Assembly (NCBI GenBank): GCA_903926565.1
Contig: CAIYJU010000076.1
Span: forward strand, 1 to 64,000
DNA from: an uncultured Bacteroidales bacterium
Lineage (GTDB): Bacteria > Bacteroidota > Bacteroidia > Bacteroidales > FEN-979
DNA: 64,000 nucleotides
Direction of reading: 5' to 3'
Both the position numbers and the translations under genes were made by a program. The notes beneath the pieces are model-generated. The model was not told the DNA's origin. It was given only the letters and a program-made list of their open reading frames with translations, and did not search any database. This document shows, in pieces, positions 1-9,080 of this stretch (its first letter is position 1; every line of letters starts with the position of its first letter).

Positions 1-25
1 CTGTCGGGGTGGTACACCCCGACAG
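1..25. terminator. Perfect hairpin CTGTCGGGGTG-gta-CACCCCGACAG downstream of hsp20 (possible terminator)
   Basis: 11-bp perfect inverted repeat with 3-nt loop at the window edge, 34 bp past the hsp20 stop; any T-tract on the minus strand would lie outside the window. Confidence 0.6.
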
Positions 26-58
26 GGTCTGAATTCGCACGGAACCCAGAGATTCAGA

Positions 59-484
59 TTACGAAATCCGGATCTCCTTTTTGATATCAACTTTAGCCTC
101 TTCCTTTTTCGGAAGTGCAATCTTGAGGATGCCGCTCTCATAGTCGGCCTTTATTTTTTCAAGATCGATGGTTTTTGGCAGGGTAAATGACCTGCTGAAG
201 GAGCCGTAATAAAACTCCTTTCTTGAGTAATTTTTACCTTCTTCCCGCTTCTGATCTTCCACTTCAACAGAAATGGTGAGGATGTTATTTTCCAGGTTGA
301 TTTTGAAATCATCCTTGACCATCCCGGGAGCGGCAATTTCCAAATGGAAGGCGTCGGTGTTTTCAATGATATTGGCTGCAGGATCGCTGTACCGCTTACC
401 GAAAAAGTCACCAAGGTCATTGTCGAAAATGTTGTTAACCATATCCGATAAAGGATTTCTGTGTTGCCATTTGATAAGTGTCAT
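59..484 (-). CDS. Hsp20/alpha-crystallin family small heat shock protein
   Basis: 141 aa; alpha-crystallin core (FHLEIAAPGMVKDDFKINLENNILTISVE...; GILKIALPKKE). Confidence 0.93.
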   Translation of the reverse strand: MTLIKWQHRNPLSDMVNNIFDNDLGDFFGKRYSDPAANIIENTDAFHLEIAAPGMVKDDFKINLENNILTISVEVEDQKREEGKNYSRKEFYYGSFSRSFTLPKTIDLEKIKADYESGILKIALPKKEEAKVDIKKEIRIS

Positions 485-691
485 GGTTTTAATCTCCTAT
501 TTTAAAGTGTTAGAATTTTGTTTGTTTCCCGGAAAAAGTCAAACAGTATACCAGTGGAAAAAAAACACGGAGCAAGTGACAAAACGGCACGTTTGCAGGG
601 TTGATACATGTCATAATAGCATGTTCGGGGTGCGAAACCAACCTTTCGGGAATGCTTTTACTTAACACTTAAACACTTAACACTTAACACC

Positions 692-1723
692 TCACTCTTC
701 CCTTCCCTTCCCATATTGCCTCCATTTCTCTATTGCCGCAGCAAGGTCGGGAGGATAGTCGGAGTCAAAATGAACAAACTGCTTTGTGGTCGGGTGAATA
801 AATCCCAGCGATTTGGCATGCAATGCCTGGCGGGGCAACAGGGTAAAACAATTGTTCACAAACTGCTTGTATTTTGTGAATGTAGTCCCTTTCAGGATCT
901 CAGACCCACCATAACTTTCATCATTGAACAGGGTGTGTCCGATGTGCTTGAAATGGATCCTGATCTGGTGAGTGCGTCCGGTCTCAAGTCTGCATTCAAC
1001 AAGGGTTACATAACCAAACCGCTCGAGAACATGGTAGTGGGTTACCGCGTGCCGGCCTTTCTCAGGATCATCATAAACCGCCTGGACAAGGCGGTTCCGG
1101 ATATCCCTGCCAATGTTGGCATCGATGGTTCCTTCATCATGGTCAATGTTGCCCCAGACAAGGGCGATGTAGGTGCGGTCGATGGTGTGGTCGAAAAATT
1201 GCTTAGCGATCCTTGACTGTGCCAGTTCATTTTTTGCAATCAGCATGATCCCGCTGGTATCTTTGTCGATCCGGTGGACGAGAAAAGGTTTTGCCTCCGC
1301 ATCGCCCGGATTGCTTTGCTGCAGATGATATAGAAGTGCATTCTGCAGTGTTCCGGTAAAGTTTCCATGCCCGGGATGTACCACCATTCCGGGTGCCTTG
1401 TTGATGACGATGATATCACGGTCTTCATAAACAATGGAAATCGGGAGGTTTTCAGGATATACCTCAGTATCGCGCGGCGGATAAGCCAGTACAATGGTAA
1501 TTATATCCAGGGGCTTTACTTTGTGGTTCGGCTTAACTATCAGATCATTCACAAGGATATTGCCGGCATGAGCAGAGTTCTGGATTCGATTCCGTGACGC
1601 GTTTTCGATCTTTGCCATCAGGTACCTGTCGATGCGAAGGGGATTCTGCCCCCTGTCAACCACAAAACGGAAATGCTCATACAGTTCACCGGATTCTTCA
1701 GGAATGTCAGGTTTATCTTCCAT
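692..1723 (-). CDS. rluD: RluA/RluD family pseudouridine synthase (S4 domain plus catalytic HRIDKDTSG motif)
   Basis: HRIDKDTSGIMLIAKN and GRTHQIRIHFKHIGH motifs with an N-terminal S4-like region. Confidence 0.9.
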   Translation of the reverse strand: MEDKPDIPEESGELYEHFRFVVDRGQNPLRIDRYLMAKIENASRNRIQNSAHAGNILVNDLIVKPNHKVKPLDIITIVLAYPPRDTEVYPENLPISIVYEDRDIIVINKAPGMVVHPGHGNFTGTLQNALLYHLQQSNPGDAEAKPFLVHRIDKDTSGIMLIAKNELAQSRIAKQFFDHTIDRTYIALVWGNIDHDEGTIDANIGRDIRNRLVQAVYDDPEKGRHAVTHYHVLERFGYVTLVECRLETGRTHQIRIHFKHIGHTLFNDESYGGSEILKGTTFTKYKQFVNNCFTLLPRQALHAKSLGFIHPTTKQFVHFDSDYPPDLAAAIEKWRQYGKGREE

Positions 1724-1779
1724 GGTTTTTTTTTACCCGAAGGTTGGCAGTGTTGCCATGAATGTTTTAGTTTACGTAC

Positions 1780-3753
1780 TTACCGGGAAATTATGAATTT
1801 CACAACGCCGGCGTGTTTGCCTGATTGATCTTTCAACTCCAGGAAATAGAGCCCATTGCCAAGGGAACTGACATCAATCTTTTCCTGGTATGCGGTTCGG
1901 ATTCGAATATGGCCAATAAGATCAGTGATGACAAGAGTGCCGCCACTGGTGATCTTGTTTTGTTCACTGTATCCTGTGATTCGAAGCGACAATATACCGG
2001 TATTGCATGGGTTTGGATAAACCCCGATCTTCAGATCGGGGCTCGTCAGATCTCCGATTCCAAGTGGTATTGGTTTCCCCAGAACCGGCCGGATCATCAG
2101 CGATCCTGCAAAGGATGAACTCTTCCAGCTTCCGGTATTGTTGTAGAATATTTCACTCTGGCTGTTGTTATAACGGTCAAATCCGATCGAAAGATTGTCG
2201 TCGGTCGTTTGGATCATCCCCACATAAAATGTCCCTGTAACTGCCAGCGGAGGGATGATGTGGTATGTTACAAATTTGTTGATGCTGTCGGCATATCTGG
2301 GTAAAACAAGATCGGAGTAAACAGTCTTACCGGGTTTGCCCGCATTGTCGTTCCAGACACAAAGATTAAAAAACTGTTGACTCACATTGCCCAGCGTCTT
2401 GTTGAAATAGATCCTGATGGCCCGTAAAGTATCAGGAGATCTGCTAAGGCTGAAACGATATGCAAGCTGGGAGCCGGCAGGGGTGAGTCCGTAACTTACC
2501 TCCGGGGTGCCGTCGTCATATGCATAATAGTTGAAAAATTTCTGGTAGGCCTGCATGGTATCACCCAGATTCGATCCCGGCGCTGAAGCCGTCACAATAT
2601 GTTTCATCAGAAACGTCGCACTGTCGGCCTCACTTATTGGGATCAGGAAAGTCACTAAAGGATGCGCGAATTTCTGGTAGGTTACATAGGGATCTGTATT
2701 GTATGGCTGTATATTGTAACTTCCGCCACTGTAAGTTTTTGAAAAACTGGTGACAGGGCTGGTAACCGAATAACCATAGGTTGACATCTGCGGAGCAATA
2801 TCCCGGTTGGTTATGAGGATGTCAATGGTATCCTTGATTGCGTTCGTCGGGTCATCACAGTACTGAGGATAAGGCATTGATTCATAGCGCTTGAGAAGAG
2901 AAGGGGGGCGGTAAACAAACCGTAATTCAGGATAAATGGTGTCGTATCTGTTGCGGCCAATGTTGAGATAAACGTTGTCCAGGTTCCATTGGGCTGTGTT
3001 ACTCGCCCAGCTTGGCTCTGCTGTACTGGCCAGGCTTACATAATTGAAAAATCTGAACCTGAATTTGTTTTTTAAAAAGAGAGGATCTGTCACGGGAACC
3101 ATTACCTGGGCAAACCACTTGTTGTATTTTAAATTGAAAGTGTCAAGAGACATCCCGTTGGCAAACCACATTTTTCGCCAAAGGTCAGGAATTGGGATCG
3201 TATCGCCCGGTATAATGCTGTCATGGGCAGGTGTCACAAGGAATTCCAGTACCAGTGAATCATTCTTTTGCGGTGCTTTCCCTCTGCCCTGGGGCTGGTA
3301 AAAGAAACTGAGGTATACAGAGTCAGCCGGGGTCAGTGCTTTCGGAACAGGTGTAAATACAGAATCCAGCCTGATGTATCGGGAGGTAAGGTGGTCTGCA
3401 ATAAATACAGCAGGGCCGGGAACGGCGGCAGGATACATGTTGCCGGAGTCATTAATCGCATCGAGGGTCATTGCCCCCAGGTTGATCGGGTAAACCGGCA
3501 TGTCGTCATTCTCAAATGCGAAATGGTCGATCCAACGCTGATCCGAAGGAAAGACATCGTTGGCCGAAAAATCATCGAAAAAAGGTATTGATACCGGAAT
3601 GGTATCGAGCCCTGCATTCAGATAGTCCATCCGGGTGTGTTCGATAACCCTGGCTTTGACTGCAGGGTTAAACTGCAAGCCGGTGAGAATCTCCTGGGCA
3701 AACCCGGCCACTCCGAGGTATAAGGAGATGAAAATAATTAAATGAAAACGCAT
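1780..3753 (-). CDS. Secreted protein with T9SS type A C-terminal sorting domain
   Basis: Signal peptide; C-terminal VYPNPCNTGILSLRITG...GLYFLELKDQSGKHAGVVKFIISR. Confidence 0.85.
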   Translation of the reverse strand: MRFHLIIFISLYLGVAGFAQEILTGLQFNPAVKARVIEHTRMDYLNAGLDTIPVSIPFFDDFSANDVFPSDQRWIDHFAFENDDMPVYPINLGAMTLDAINDSGNMYPAAVPGPAVFIADHLTSRYIRLDSVFTPVPKALTPADSVYLSFFYQPQGRGKAPQKNDSLVLEFLVTPAHDSIIPGDTIPIPDLWRKMWFANGMSLDTFNLKYNKWFAQVMVPVTDPLFLKNKFRFRFFNYVSLASTAEPSWASNTAQWNLDNVYLNIGRNRYDTIYPELRFVYRPPSLLKRYESMPYPQYCDDPTNAIKDTIDILITNRDIAPQMSTYGYSVTSPVTSFSKTYSGGSYNIQPYNTDPYVTYQKFAHPLVTFLIPISEADSATFLMKHIVTASAPGSNLGDTMQAYQKFFNYYAYDDGTPEVSYGLTPAGSQLAYRFSLSRSPDTLRAIRIYFNKTLGNVSQQFFNLCVWNDNAGKPGKTVYSDLVLPRYADSINKFVTYHIIPPLAVTGTFYVGMIQTTDDNLSIGFDRYNNSQSEIFYNNTGSWKSSSFAGSLMIRPVLGKPIPLGIGDLTSPDLKIGVYPNPCNTGILSLRITGYSEQNKITSGGTLVITDLIGHIRIRTAYQEKIDVSSLGNGLYFLELKDQSGKHAGVVKFIISR

Positions 3754-3797
3754 TTTAAAATCAGTTAAGTATAATTACTATCGCACCCGTCCTCCTG

Positions 3798-4382
3798 TTA
3801 TTCCAGGCTATCCACTCTCACCGAATCCACCATTGCCTTTGCACCCATTCCAACAGTAAGGTTAATAACCGAGCCTTTGTCAAGCTGAGTCCCTGCTTTA
3901 ATAACCTTACCGTTAAAAAGCTGGTTTTGAACAGCATCTTCATCAAATGATTTGATATAGGACAACCTTCCAAGTTTCAGGCCTGCAGATTCAAGCATAG
4001 ACTGAGCCTGGCGTAAGGTAAGATCACGTAACTCAGGCATGGTGGTCTTTTCCGGAACCATCGAGGTGACAGTTAAGTAAACCATCCGGTTTTTCTTGAC
4101 TTTGGCCCCCGGGTAAGGATCCTGAGACAGAACAGATCCCTTCGGCTTGTCTGCATCAAAAATAGAATCAATTACATTGAACTGGTAACTGCTGTTTTCG
4201 GTGTTTGATTTTACATCAGAAAAATACAACCCGCGGAACTCAGGAACAATGATGTAATCGTTATGCTTGGTGTACCATGCGAGAGACTGGAGAATCAGCC
4301 ATATCAAAACGAAGCTGACTCCAATCGCAAGGAGTAGATGCTTAAAAAATTTTTTTGAAAAGAGAAATCGTAAAAAATCCAT
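3798..4382 (-). CDS. PASTA domain-containing membrane-anchored protein
   Basis: N-terminal TM segment and PASTA-like repeats (VPEFRGLYFSDVKS..., MPELRDLTLRQAQSMLESAGLKLG). Confidence 0.85.
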   Translation of the reverse strand: MDFLRFLFSKKFFKHLLLAIGVSFVLIWLILQSLAWYTKHNDYIIVPEFRGLYFSDVKSNTENSSYQFNVIDSIFDADKPKGSVLSQDPYPGAKVKKNRMVYLTVTSMVPEKTTMPELRDLTLRQAQSMLESAGLKLGRLSYIKSFDEDAVQNQLFNGKVIKAGTQLDKGSVINLTVGMGAKAMVDSVRVDSLE

Positions 4383-4462
4383 CCGCAGCTTTATCTGTTA
4401 ACCTGAAAAGGTCAGTTTTATTGTGTTTTCTTAATAAAATACAAACTTACGCAAAAATTGAA

Positions 4463-4498
4463 TTTTGCACAAGGAGCAAAATATTTGTGCTACTTTTG
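4463..4498 (+). promoter_or_regulatory. Bacteroidota-type promoter (TTTTG ... TACTTTTG) for ddl
   Basis: -7 element TACTTTTG (TAnnTTTG) at 4491-4498 and upstream TTG, 20 bp before the ATG at 4518. Confidence 0.65.
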
Positions 4499-4517
4499 TG
4501 TCATAAAAACACCGAAT

Positions 4518-5486
4518 ATGTTAAATGTCGCCATTGTAGCAGGAGGTGATTCCCGGGAGTACGGAATCTCAGTCAAAAGCGCTAAACAGGTTGAACTTCA
4601 TATTGACCGTGAACTGTTCAATCCATACCTTATCCTGATTAAAGGAGAAAAATGGTATTACCGTATCGGGTTGAAAAAATTCCCCATCGATAAAAACGAT
4701 TTCAGCCTGACCATCGGCCGGAAAAAAATCAGGTTTGACCTGGTGTTTGTTGCCATTCATGGCACACCTGGTGAAAATGGCAAATTACAGGGATACTTCG
4801 ACTTGCTTCGCATTCCATACACCTCCAGTGATGTAACAACATCTGCAATTACGTTTAACAAGAGTTTTTGCAAGGATGTAGTGCGTTCCTGCGGAATTAA
4901 TACGGCGAAATCAATCCACCTGTTCCGCGAAGGGTTAAATCTGGAATCGGATATATTAAGCCAGCTGGCGCTTCCGGTATTCGTAAAGCCAAACAACGGG
5001 GGGTCAAGTGTAGGGATGACCAAAGTCAACCACAAAAGCGAGTTGGGTGCTGCACTGGCAAAGGCGTTTCACGAAGATTCAGAAGTGCTTGCTGAAGAAT
5101 TCATCAAGGGGCGCGAACTTACCTGTGGGGTGTTACGAACGGAAGGCAGGATCATTGCCTTCCCGGTAACCGAGATAATTCCAAAAACGGAATATTTCGA
5201 TTATGATGCGAAATATAAGAAAGGCATGGCCGAAGAAGTCGTTCCTGCAGAAATTCCCGGAGAGCTCTCCCAGCAATGCCAGGGCATTTCCCGGCTCCTG
5301 TATGAAAAGTTAAATTGCAAAGGTGTCGTCCGCTTTGATTATATCTTTACCGGTTCGGCGTTCTGGTTCCTGGAGGTAAATACGGTGCCGGGGATGAGCA
5401 CTGCAAGCATTGTTCCAAAGATGGCACGCGCCCATGGCTGGAGTTTCGGGGAACTCATTACCCGTTTAATCATGGAAATAAAGTAA
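4518..5486 (+). CDS. ddl: D-alanine--D-alanine ligase
   Basis: ATP-grasp Ddl signature (FVKPNNGGSSVGMTKV, EEFIKGRELTCGV, FLEVNTVPGMS); start moved to 4518 because the promoter lies inside the longer ORF. Confidence 0.93.
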   Translation: MLNVAIVAGGDSREYGISVKSAKQVELHIDRELFNPYLILIKGEKWYYRIGLKKFPIDKNDFSLTIGRKKIRFDLVFVAIHGTPGENGKLQGYFDLLRIPYTSSDVTTSAITFNKSFCKDVVRSCGINTAKSIHLFREGLNLESDILSQLALPVFVKPNNGGSSVGMTKVNHKSELGAALAKAFHEDSEVLAEEFIKGRELTCGVLRTEGRIIAFPVTEIIPKTEYFDYDAKYKKGMAEEVVPAEIPGELSQQCQGISRLLYEKLNCKGVVRFDYIFTGSAFWFLEVNTVPGMSTASIVPKMARAHGWSFGELITRLIMEIK

Positions 5487-5515
5487 CTGCAAACCAATTG
5501 CCCACTCTTCAAATT

Positions 5516-6106
5516 ATGATGCCCAACTTGCTTTTCGCGACCAACAACCTCCATAAACTCCAGGAAGTACGGGAGATCCTGGGAAATCAGTTTAATGTAC
5601 TCAGTCTCAAAGATGTGAATCTTGATGTCGATATCCCTGAAACACAGGAGACCATTGAAGGAAACGCCAGGCAGAAGGCAAGGTTTATCTTTGATCAGAC
5701 CGGGCAAAATTGTTTTGCCGATGATACCGGACTTGAAATTGATTCGCTTGGAGGACGTCCGGGCGTCTATTCAGCGCGCTATGCGGGAGAGGGATGCAGT
5801 TTTGATGATAACATCGATAAAATTCTCGGGGAACTCTCAGGCATGGAGAACAGGAAAGCTTGTTTCCGTTGTGTGATCTGTTTGATTATTAATGGGGAGG
5901 AGCACTTATTTGAAGGACGGATTGACGGGGTGATAGTTACTGAAAGACATGGTTCAGATGGCTTCGGTTATGACCCGGTGTTTCTCCCCGACGGACAGCG
6001 GCAAACCTTTGCCGAGATGCCTGCATATCTCAAGAACGGGATCAGCCATAGGGGTAAAGCCACAGATAAAATGATGAAATGGCTGAAAAGCAAAATGGCG
6101 AAATAA
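5516..6106 (+). CDS. rdgB: RdgB/HAM1 family non-canonical purine NTP pyrophosphatase
   Basis: LLFATNNLHKLQEV...; FADDTGLEIDSLGGRPGVYSARYAG; GSDGFGYDPVF. Confidence 0.95.
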   Translation: MMPNLLFATNNLHKLQEVREILGNQFNVLSLKDVNLDVDIPETQETIEGNARQKARFIFDQTGQNCFADDTGLEIDSLGGRPGVYSARYAGEGCSFDDNIDKILGELSGMENRKACFRCVICLIINGEEHLFEGRIDGVIVTERHGSDGFGYDPVFLPDGQRQTFAEMPAYLKNGISHRGKATDKMMKWLKSKMAK

Positions 6107-6123
6107 TAACTATTTCGCCATTT
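6093..6123. terminator. Bidirectional hairpin between convergent rdgB and GDSL genes
   Basis: AAATGGCGAAATA-ataac-TATTTCGCCATTT, perfect 13-bp stem that contains the rdgB stop codon. Confidence 0.6.
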
Positions 6124-6145
6124 CAGATTTCAGAATTCAGATTTG

Positions 6146-7546
6146 TTACGGGAACGTCAGTCCGGGATAATTGGTGACATTGGCCTGTGGAATCGTACTT
6201 CCGTATTTGGAATTGATTGCCTGGATGAAGAAGTTTGCAGTCACGCAATTGCCACGGGGATTCAGGTGTACTCCGTCAGTTGAAAACAACCCACCCGATA
6301 CAAATGCAGTGCTCATCTTGATACCATCGAATACCATGCCGCTGGCAAATTGTTTGAGGTACCCATTCATGTCGGCAATTGCTAAGTTGTTTTCCGTCGC
6401 AACTTTGTATATGGTCGCATTGAACTCGTCTGTGCGTGCCTTGAGGTTTGCCTGTTCTGATTTGTCAAGTACATATTTACCTGGAATCGGGTAAATGTAT
6501 GGCATCGGGTGCTTTGTTGTATCGGCAATCCCCATTCCCCTGCATTTGATGGAATCTGTCGGCAAGGTCAATAAAAAGAGGTCACCTTCCTGCAACTGGG
6601 CAAGGGTGCCATCTTCCTTTTTATAGACAAAAGGATTCAAACCGGCTTTCCACACGATTTCGGGATGTCCCTGCAATGCATATAATCCATTAAGCTGGGC
6701 AGCCTGTGTGGCATCAAGTGGAACACCGTTCCATGGCAGTTTTTGTGAGATGGTTGTAAAGAAAGGAATGCTTGTCACGTAAGGAAGATTTGCAATTACA
6801 CCTTTTGGTTTTTTAGCAGAAGCCATCAAAGCACCGGCAGCCATCGGGTAGTATTTTGCAAATGTATCTGCTGGTGTCATCATCTGGTCAGTACCGGCAA
6901 GCGCTGATGCAAGTACATCGTTGTTCCCGATCCACAGGTAGAAGAAGGATGGTTGCTGAGCAATGGCATCAGCAAGGATCGTTGTTCCCGGCGATGTTGC
7001 AAAACGCGTAAAATACGGGTTTCCATATTGTGAGCCATATCCGGGCATGAACAATGTTTGAAGCGTAGCTCCCGGAACGCCCATGTTGTTGTAAGGGCCC
7101 GTTACAGTGGAAGGTGCAAACAATTGCTGCAGCAAAGTGGCCTGGTCTGGATTGGAGACAAAACCTGGTTTAATCGACTTGATTTCAGGGACTACGGGAT
7201 TTCCATAACAATCCTTATCCACAGTATAATACAGCACTCTTTTTGTATAGCAATAAAGCCCGCCGGGAATCGGCTGAAATCCAACTCCATCGTTGGTGCC
7301 GATCAGAGGTTGTTTGAATGTTCCGCCGCCAACGGTTTTGAATTGGGTGGCCATGATGTTCGGAATTGAATTTTCCTGGCCCGACGTGTACAATGCACCG
7401 TCAGCATAACCGGCTGTGAGCGAATTCCCAACCGAAACAAAGTTCGAGAAGTCGAGCCCGTTGGCTGACGCATTGAATTCGTCAATCTTCCGCTCACAGG
7501 CTGTCAGGACCGCAAGTGACAATATGATGAAAAGAATTTTTTTCAT
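6146..7546 (-). CDS. SGNH/GDSL hydrolase family lipoprotein
   Basis: Lipoprotein signal (LAVLTACE), FVSVGNSLTAGYADG (GDS-like block), WIGNNDV, DGVHLNPRGN. Confidence 0.88.
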   Translation of the reverse strand: MKKILFIILSLAVLTACERKIDEFNASANGLDFSNFVSVGNSLTAGYADGALYTSGQENSIPNIMATQFKTVGGGTFKQPLIGTNDGVGFQPIPGGLYCYTKRVLYYTVDKDCYGNPVVPEIKSIKPGFVSNPDQATLLQQLFAPSTVTGPYNNMGVPGATLQTLFMPGYGSQYGNPYFTRFATSPGTTILADAIAQQPSFFYLWIGNNDVLASALAGTDQMMTPADTFAKYYPMAAGALMASAKKPKGVIANLPYVTSIPFFTTISQKLPWNGVPLDATQAAQLNGLYALQGHPEIVWKAGLNPFVYKKEDGTLAQLQEGDLFLLTLPTDSIKCRGMGIADTTKHPMPYIYPIPGKYVLDKSEQANLKARTDEFNATIYKVATENNLAIADMNGYLKQFASGMVFDGIKMSTAFVSGGLFSTDGVHLNPRGNCVTANFFIQAINSKYGSTIPQANVTNYPGLTFP

Positions 7547-7565
7547 GATCTATATGTATTTAAAG

Positions 7566-8810
7566 TTAAAAACTGTAAGATAAACCAATTCCCGGAATGC
7601 TGAACCCTGTGCGGTAAGTACCGGCAAAATTGTCGGGAGAATAGGTTCCGTCCCGTTTGGCACCCATCAGGTAAAGGAAGGCTGCATCGATGCTGAATCC
7701 CTTGAAAGGAGTAACTGACAGTCCGCAGGTAACGCCAATTTCGGTAAGGCTTGGGGTTTGCGGGTTCAGGTAATCATTTTTCACCGGGGATGGATCATAA
7801 TAACCACCAGCTCTTAAGGTAATTGCTTTACTCACTTTGTACTGAGCGCCGACACGTACAATCAGCTGGTCTGTATACAATGCAGGTGTTGCAATGTGTG
7901 TAGCTCCATTAACCGGCTCTTGAAAATCGAATGCAAGGGAGTCATAAGTACTCCAAAACACATAACACAAATTCAACCCGATCATCCATTGGTTGCTCTT
8001 GCCAAATTCATAGGAAACTCCAAGGTCAAGATTGGCAGGCAGGGGCAACATCACATCCGCTTTATTAGTGGCCGGAAATTTGTCACTTACCGATTGAGGA
8101 ACAGCAAATGTAGCGTCGGCACCCTTTACATTCATTTCAATTTTGGAACGGTAATCAAGGCCGATGCTCCAGCCTTTGTCGGGATGAACCATGATCCCGG
8201 CATTGAAACCGAAATTGCTTGTGCTTCCTTTAACGTTCATAGTACCATCACCAGTGGCCCCCTGAATAGGAATTGATTTATTCATATCAACAGTTCCTGT
8301 TGAATATACGAGTCCAACACCAATTCCTACAACGTTTTTGAATTTGTAAGAAATCGTTGGCTGGTATGTAATTGCTTTGAAGGAGATGTCCTTAATAAGG
8401 TATCTTCCTTTCCAGTCATCCCCTTCAGTATCGTTCCAGGCAAGCCTGTTGCCATAAGGAGTGTTCACTGCAAGGCCAATGCTGAGATTCTTGGTGGGTT
8501 TGAAAGCGGCATAAAAATAAAACGGGGTATTCAGTTCATGCTTGATGGTAGCCTGGTAGTTGACATCTTTTGCCTGGTAGGTTCCCCTGGCAAAAATCAA
8601 ACTGACACCAGCCGAAAAACTCCATTTGTCGCTGACAAAAGCAGCGCCGCCCGGGTTGTAAAATAAACTGCTTGCATCGTTGCTCAGCGAGGTTCCGATA
8701 AGGCCCATTCCGGTGTTGCGTACACTGTGCAAACCAACCTGGTACCCACCTCCAAACGATGTGGTTGCTGCTAAGCATAAGAAAAGCAGCAGAGTTGTAA
8801 ATCTCCTCAT
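7566..8810 (-). CDS. OmpP1/FadL/TodX family outer membrane transport protein
   Basis: Signal peptide, GGYQVGLHSVRNTGMGLIGTSLSNDASSLFYNPGGAAF (FadL N-terminus), beta-barrel pattern ending in SF. Confidence 0.9.
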   Translation of the reverse strand: MRRFTTLLLFLCLAATTSFGGGYQVGLHSVRNTGMGLIGTSLSNDASSLFYNPGGAAFVSDKWSFSAGVSLIFARGTYQAKDVNYQATIKHELNTPFYFYAAFKPTKNLSIGLAVNTPYGNRLAWNDTEGDDWKGRYLIKDISFKAITYQPTISYKFKNVVGIGVGLVYSTGTVDMNKSIPIQGATGDGTMNVKGSTSNFGFNAGIMVHPDKGWSIGLDYRSKIEMNVKGADATFAVPQSVSDKFPATNKADVMLPLPANLDLGVSYEFGKSNQWMIGLNLCYVFWSTYDSLAFDFQEPVNGATHIATPALYTDQLIVRVGAQYKVSKAITLRAGGYYDPSPVKNDYLNPQTPSLTEIGVTCGLSVTPFKGFSIDAAFLYLMGAKRDGTYSPDNFAGTYRTGFSIPGIGLSYSF

Positions 8811-9017
8811 AATGACGTTTTTTTGGTTAATAATGGGCGCAAGTTACATTTTTTTTTTATATTCAAAATTCATCATGTTTGATAAGGGTCATTACTGCTT
8901 GATTATGAGTGGTTGAGGGAAATTTCATGGTTGGCCGGGTGAACGGATAAACTGGTAAGAAGGGAAGCGGATACTTCCAATTGAAGGGCCTGGCAAATCC
9001 TTTCGCAAAATATAATC

Positions 9018-9025
9018 TACCTTTG
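9018..9025 (+). promoter_or_regulatory. Bacteroidota -7 element TACCTTTG upstream of the DUF2027/Smr gene
   Basis: TAnnTTTG match 56 bp before the ATG. Confidence 0.5.
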
Positions 9026-9080
9026 CAAAAACCAAAGTCTTCTCCAGCAAGTAAACCTGTTTACCCATAAAACTAAAATT

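Noticed and set aside
716-1597. ORFs overlapping the rluD-like gene on both strands (716..1216 +, 1042..1239 -, 1240..1494 -, 1367..1597 +)
   Set aside because: Overlap a well-supported pseudouridine synthase; no family features.
4458-4517. Longer ddl start at 4458 from the ORF track
   Set aside because: A TACTTTTG promoter element at 4491-4498 lies inside it, and Ddl homology begins at MLNVAIVAGG (4518).
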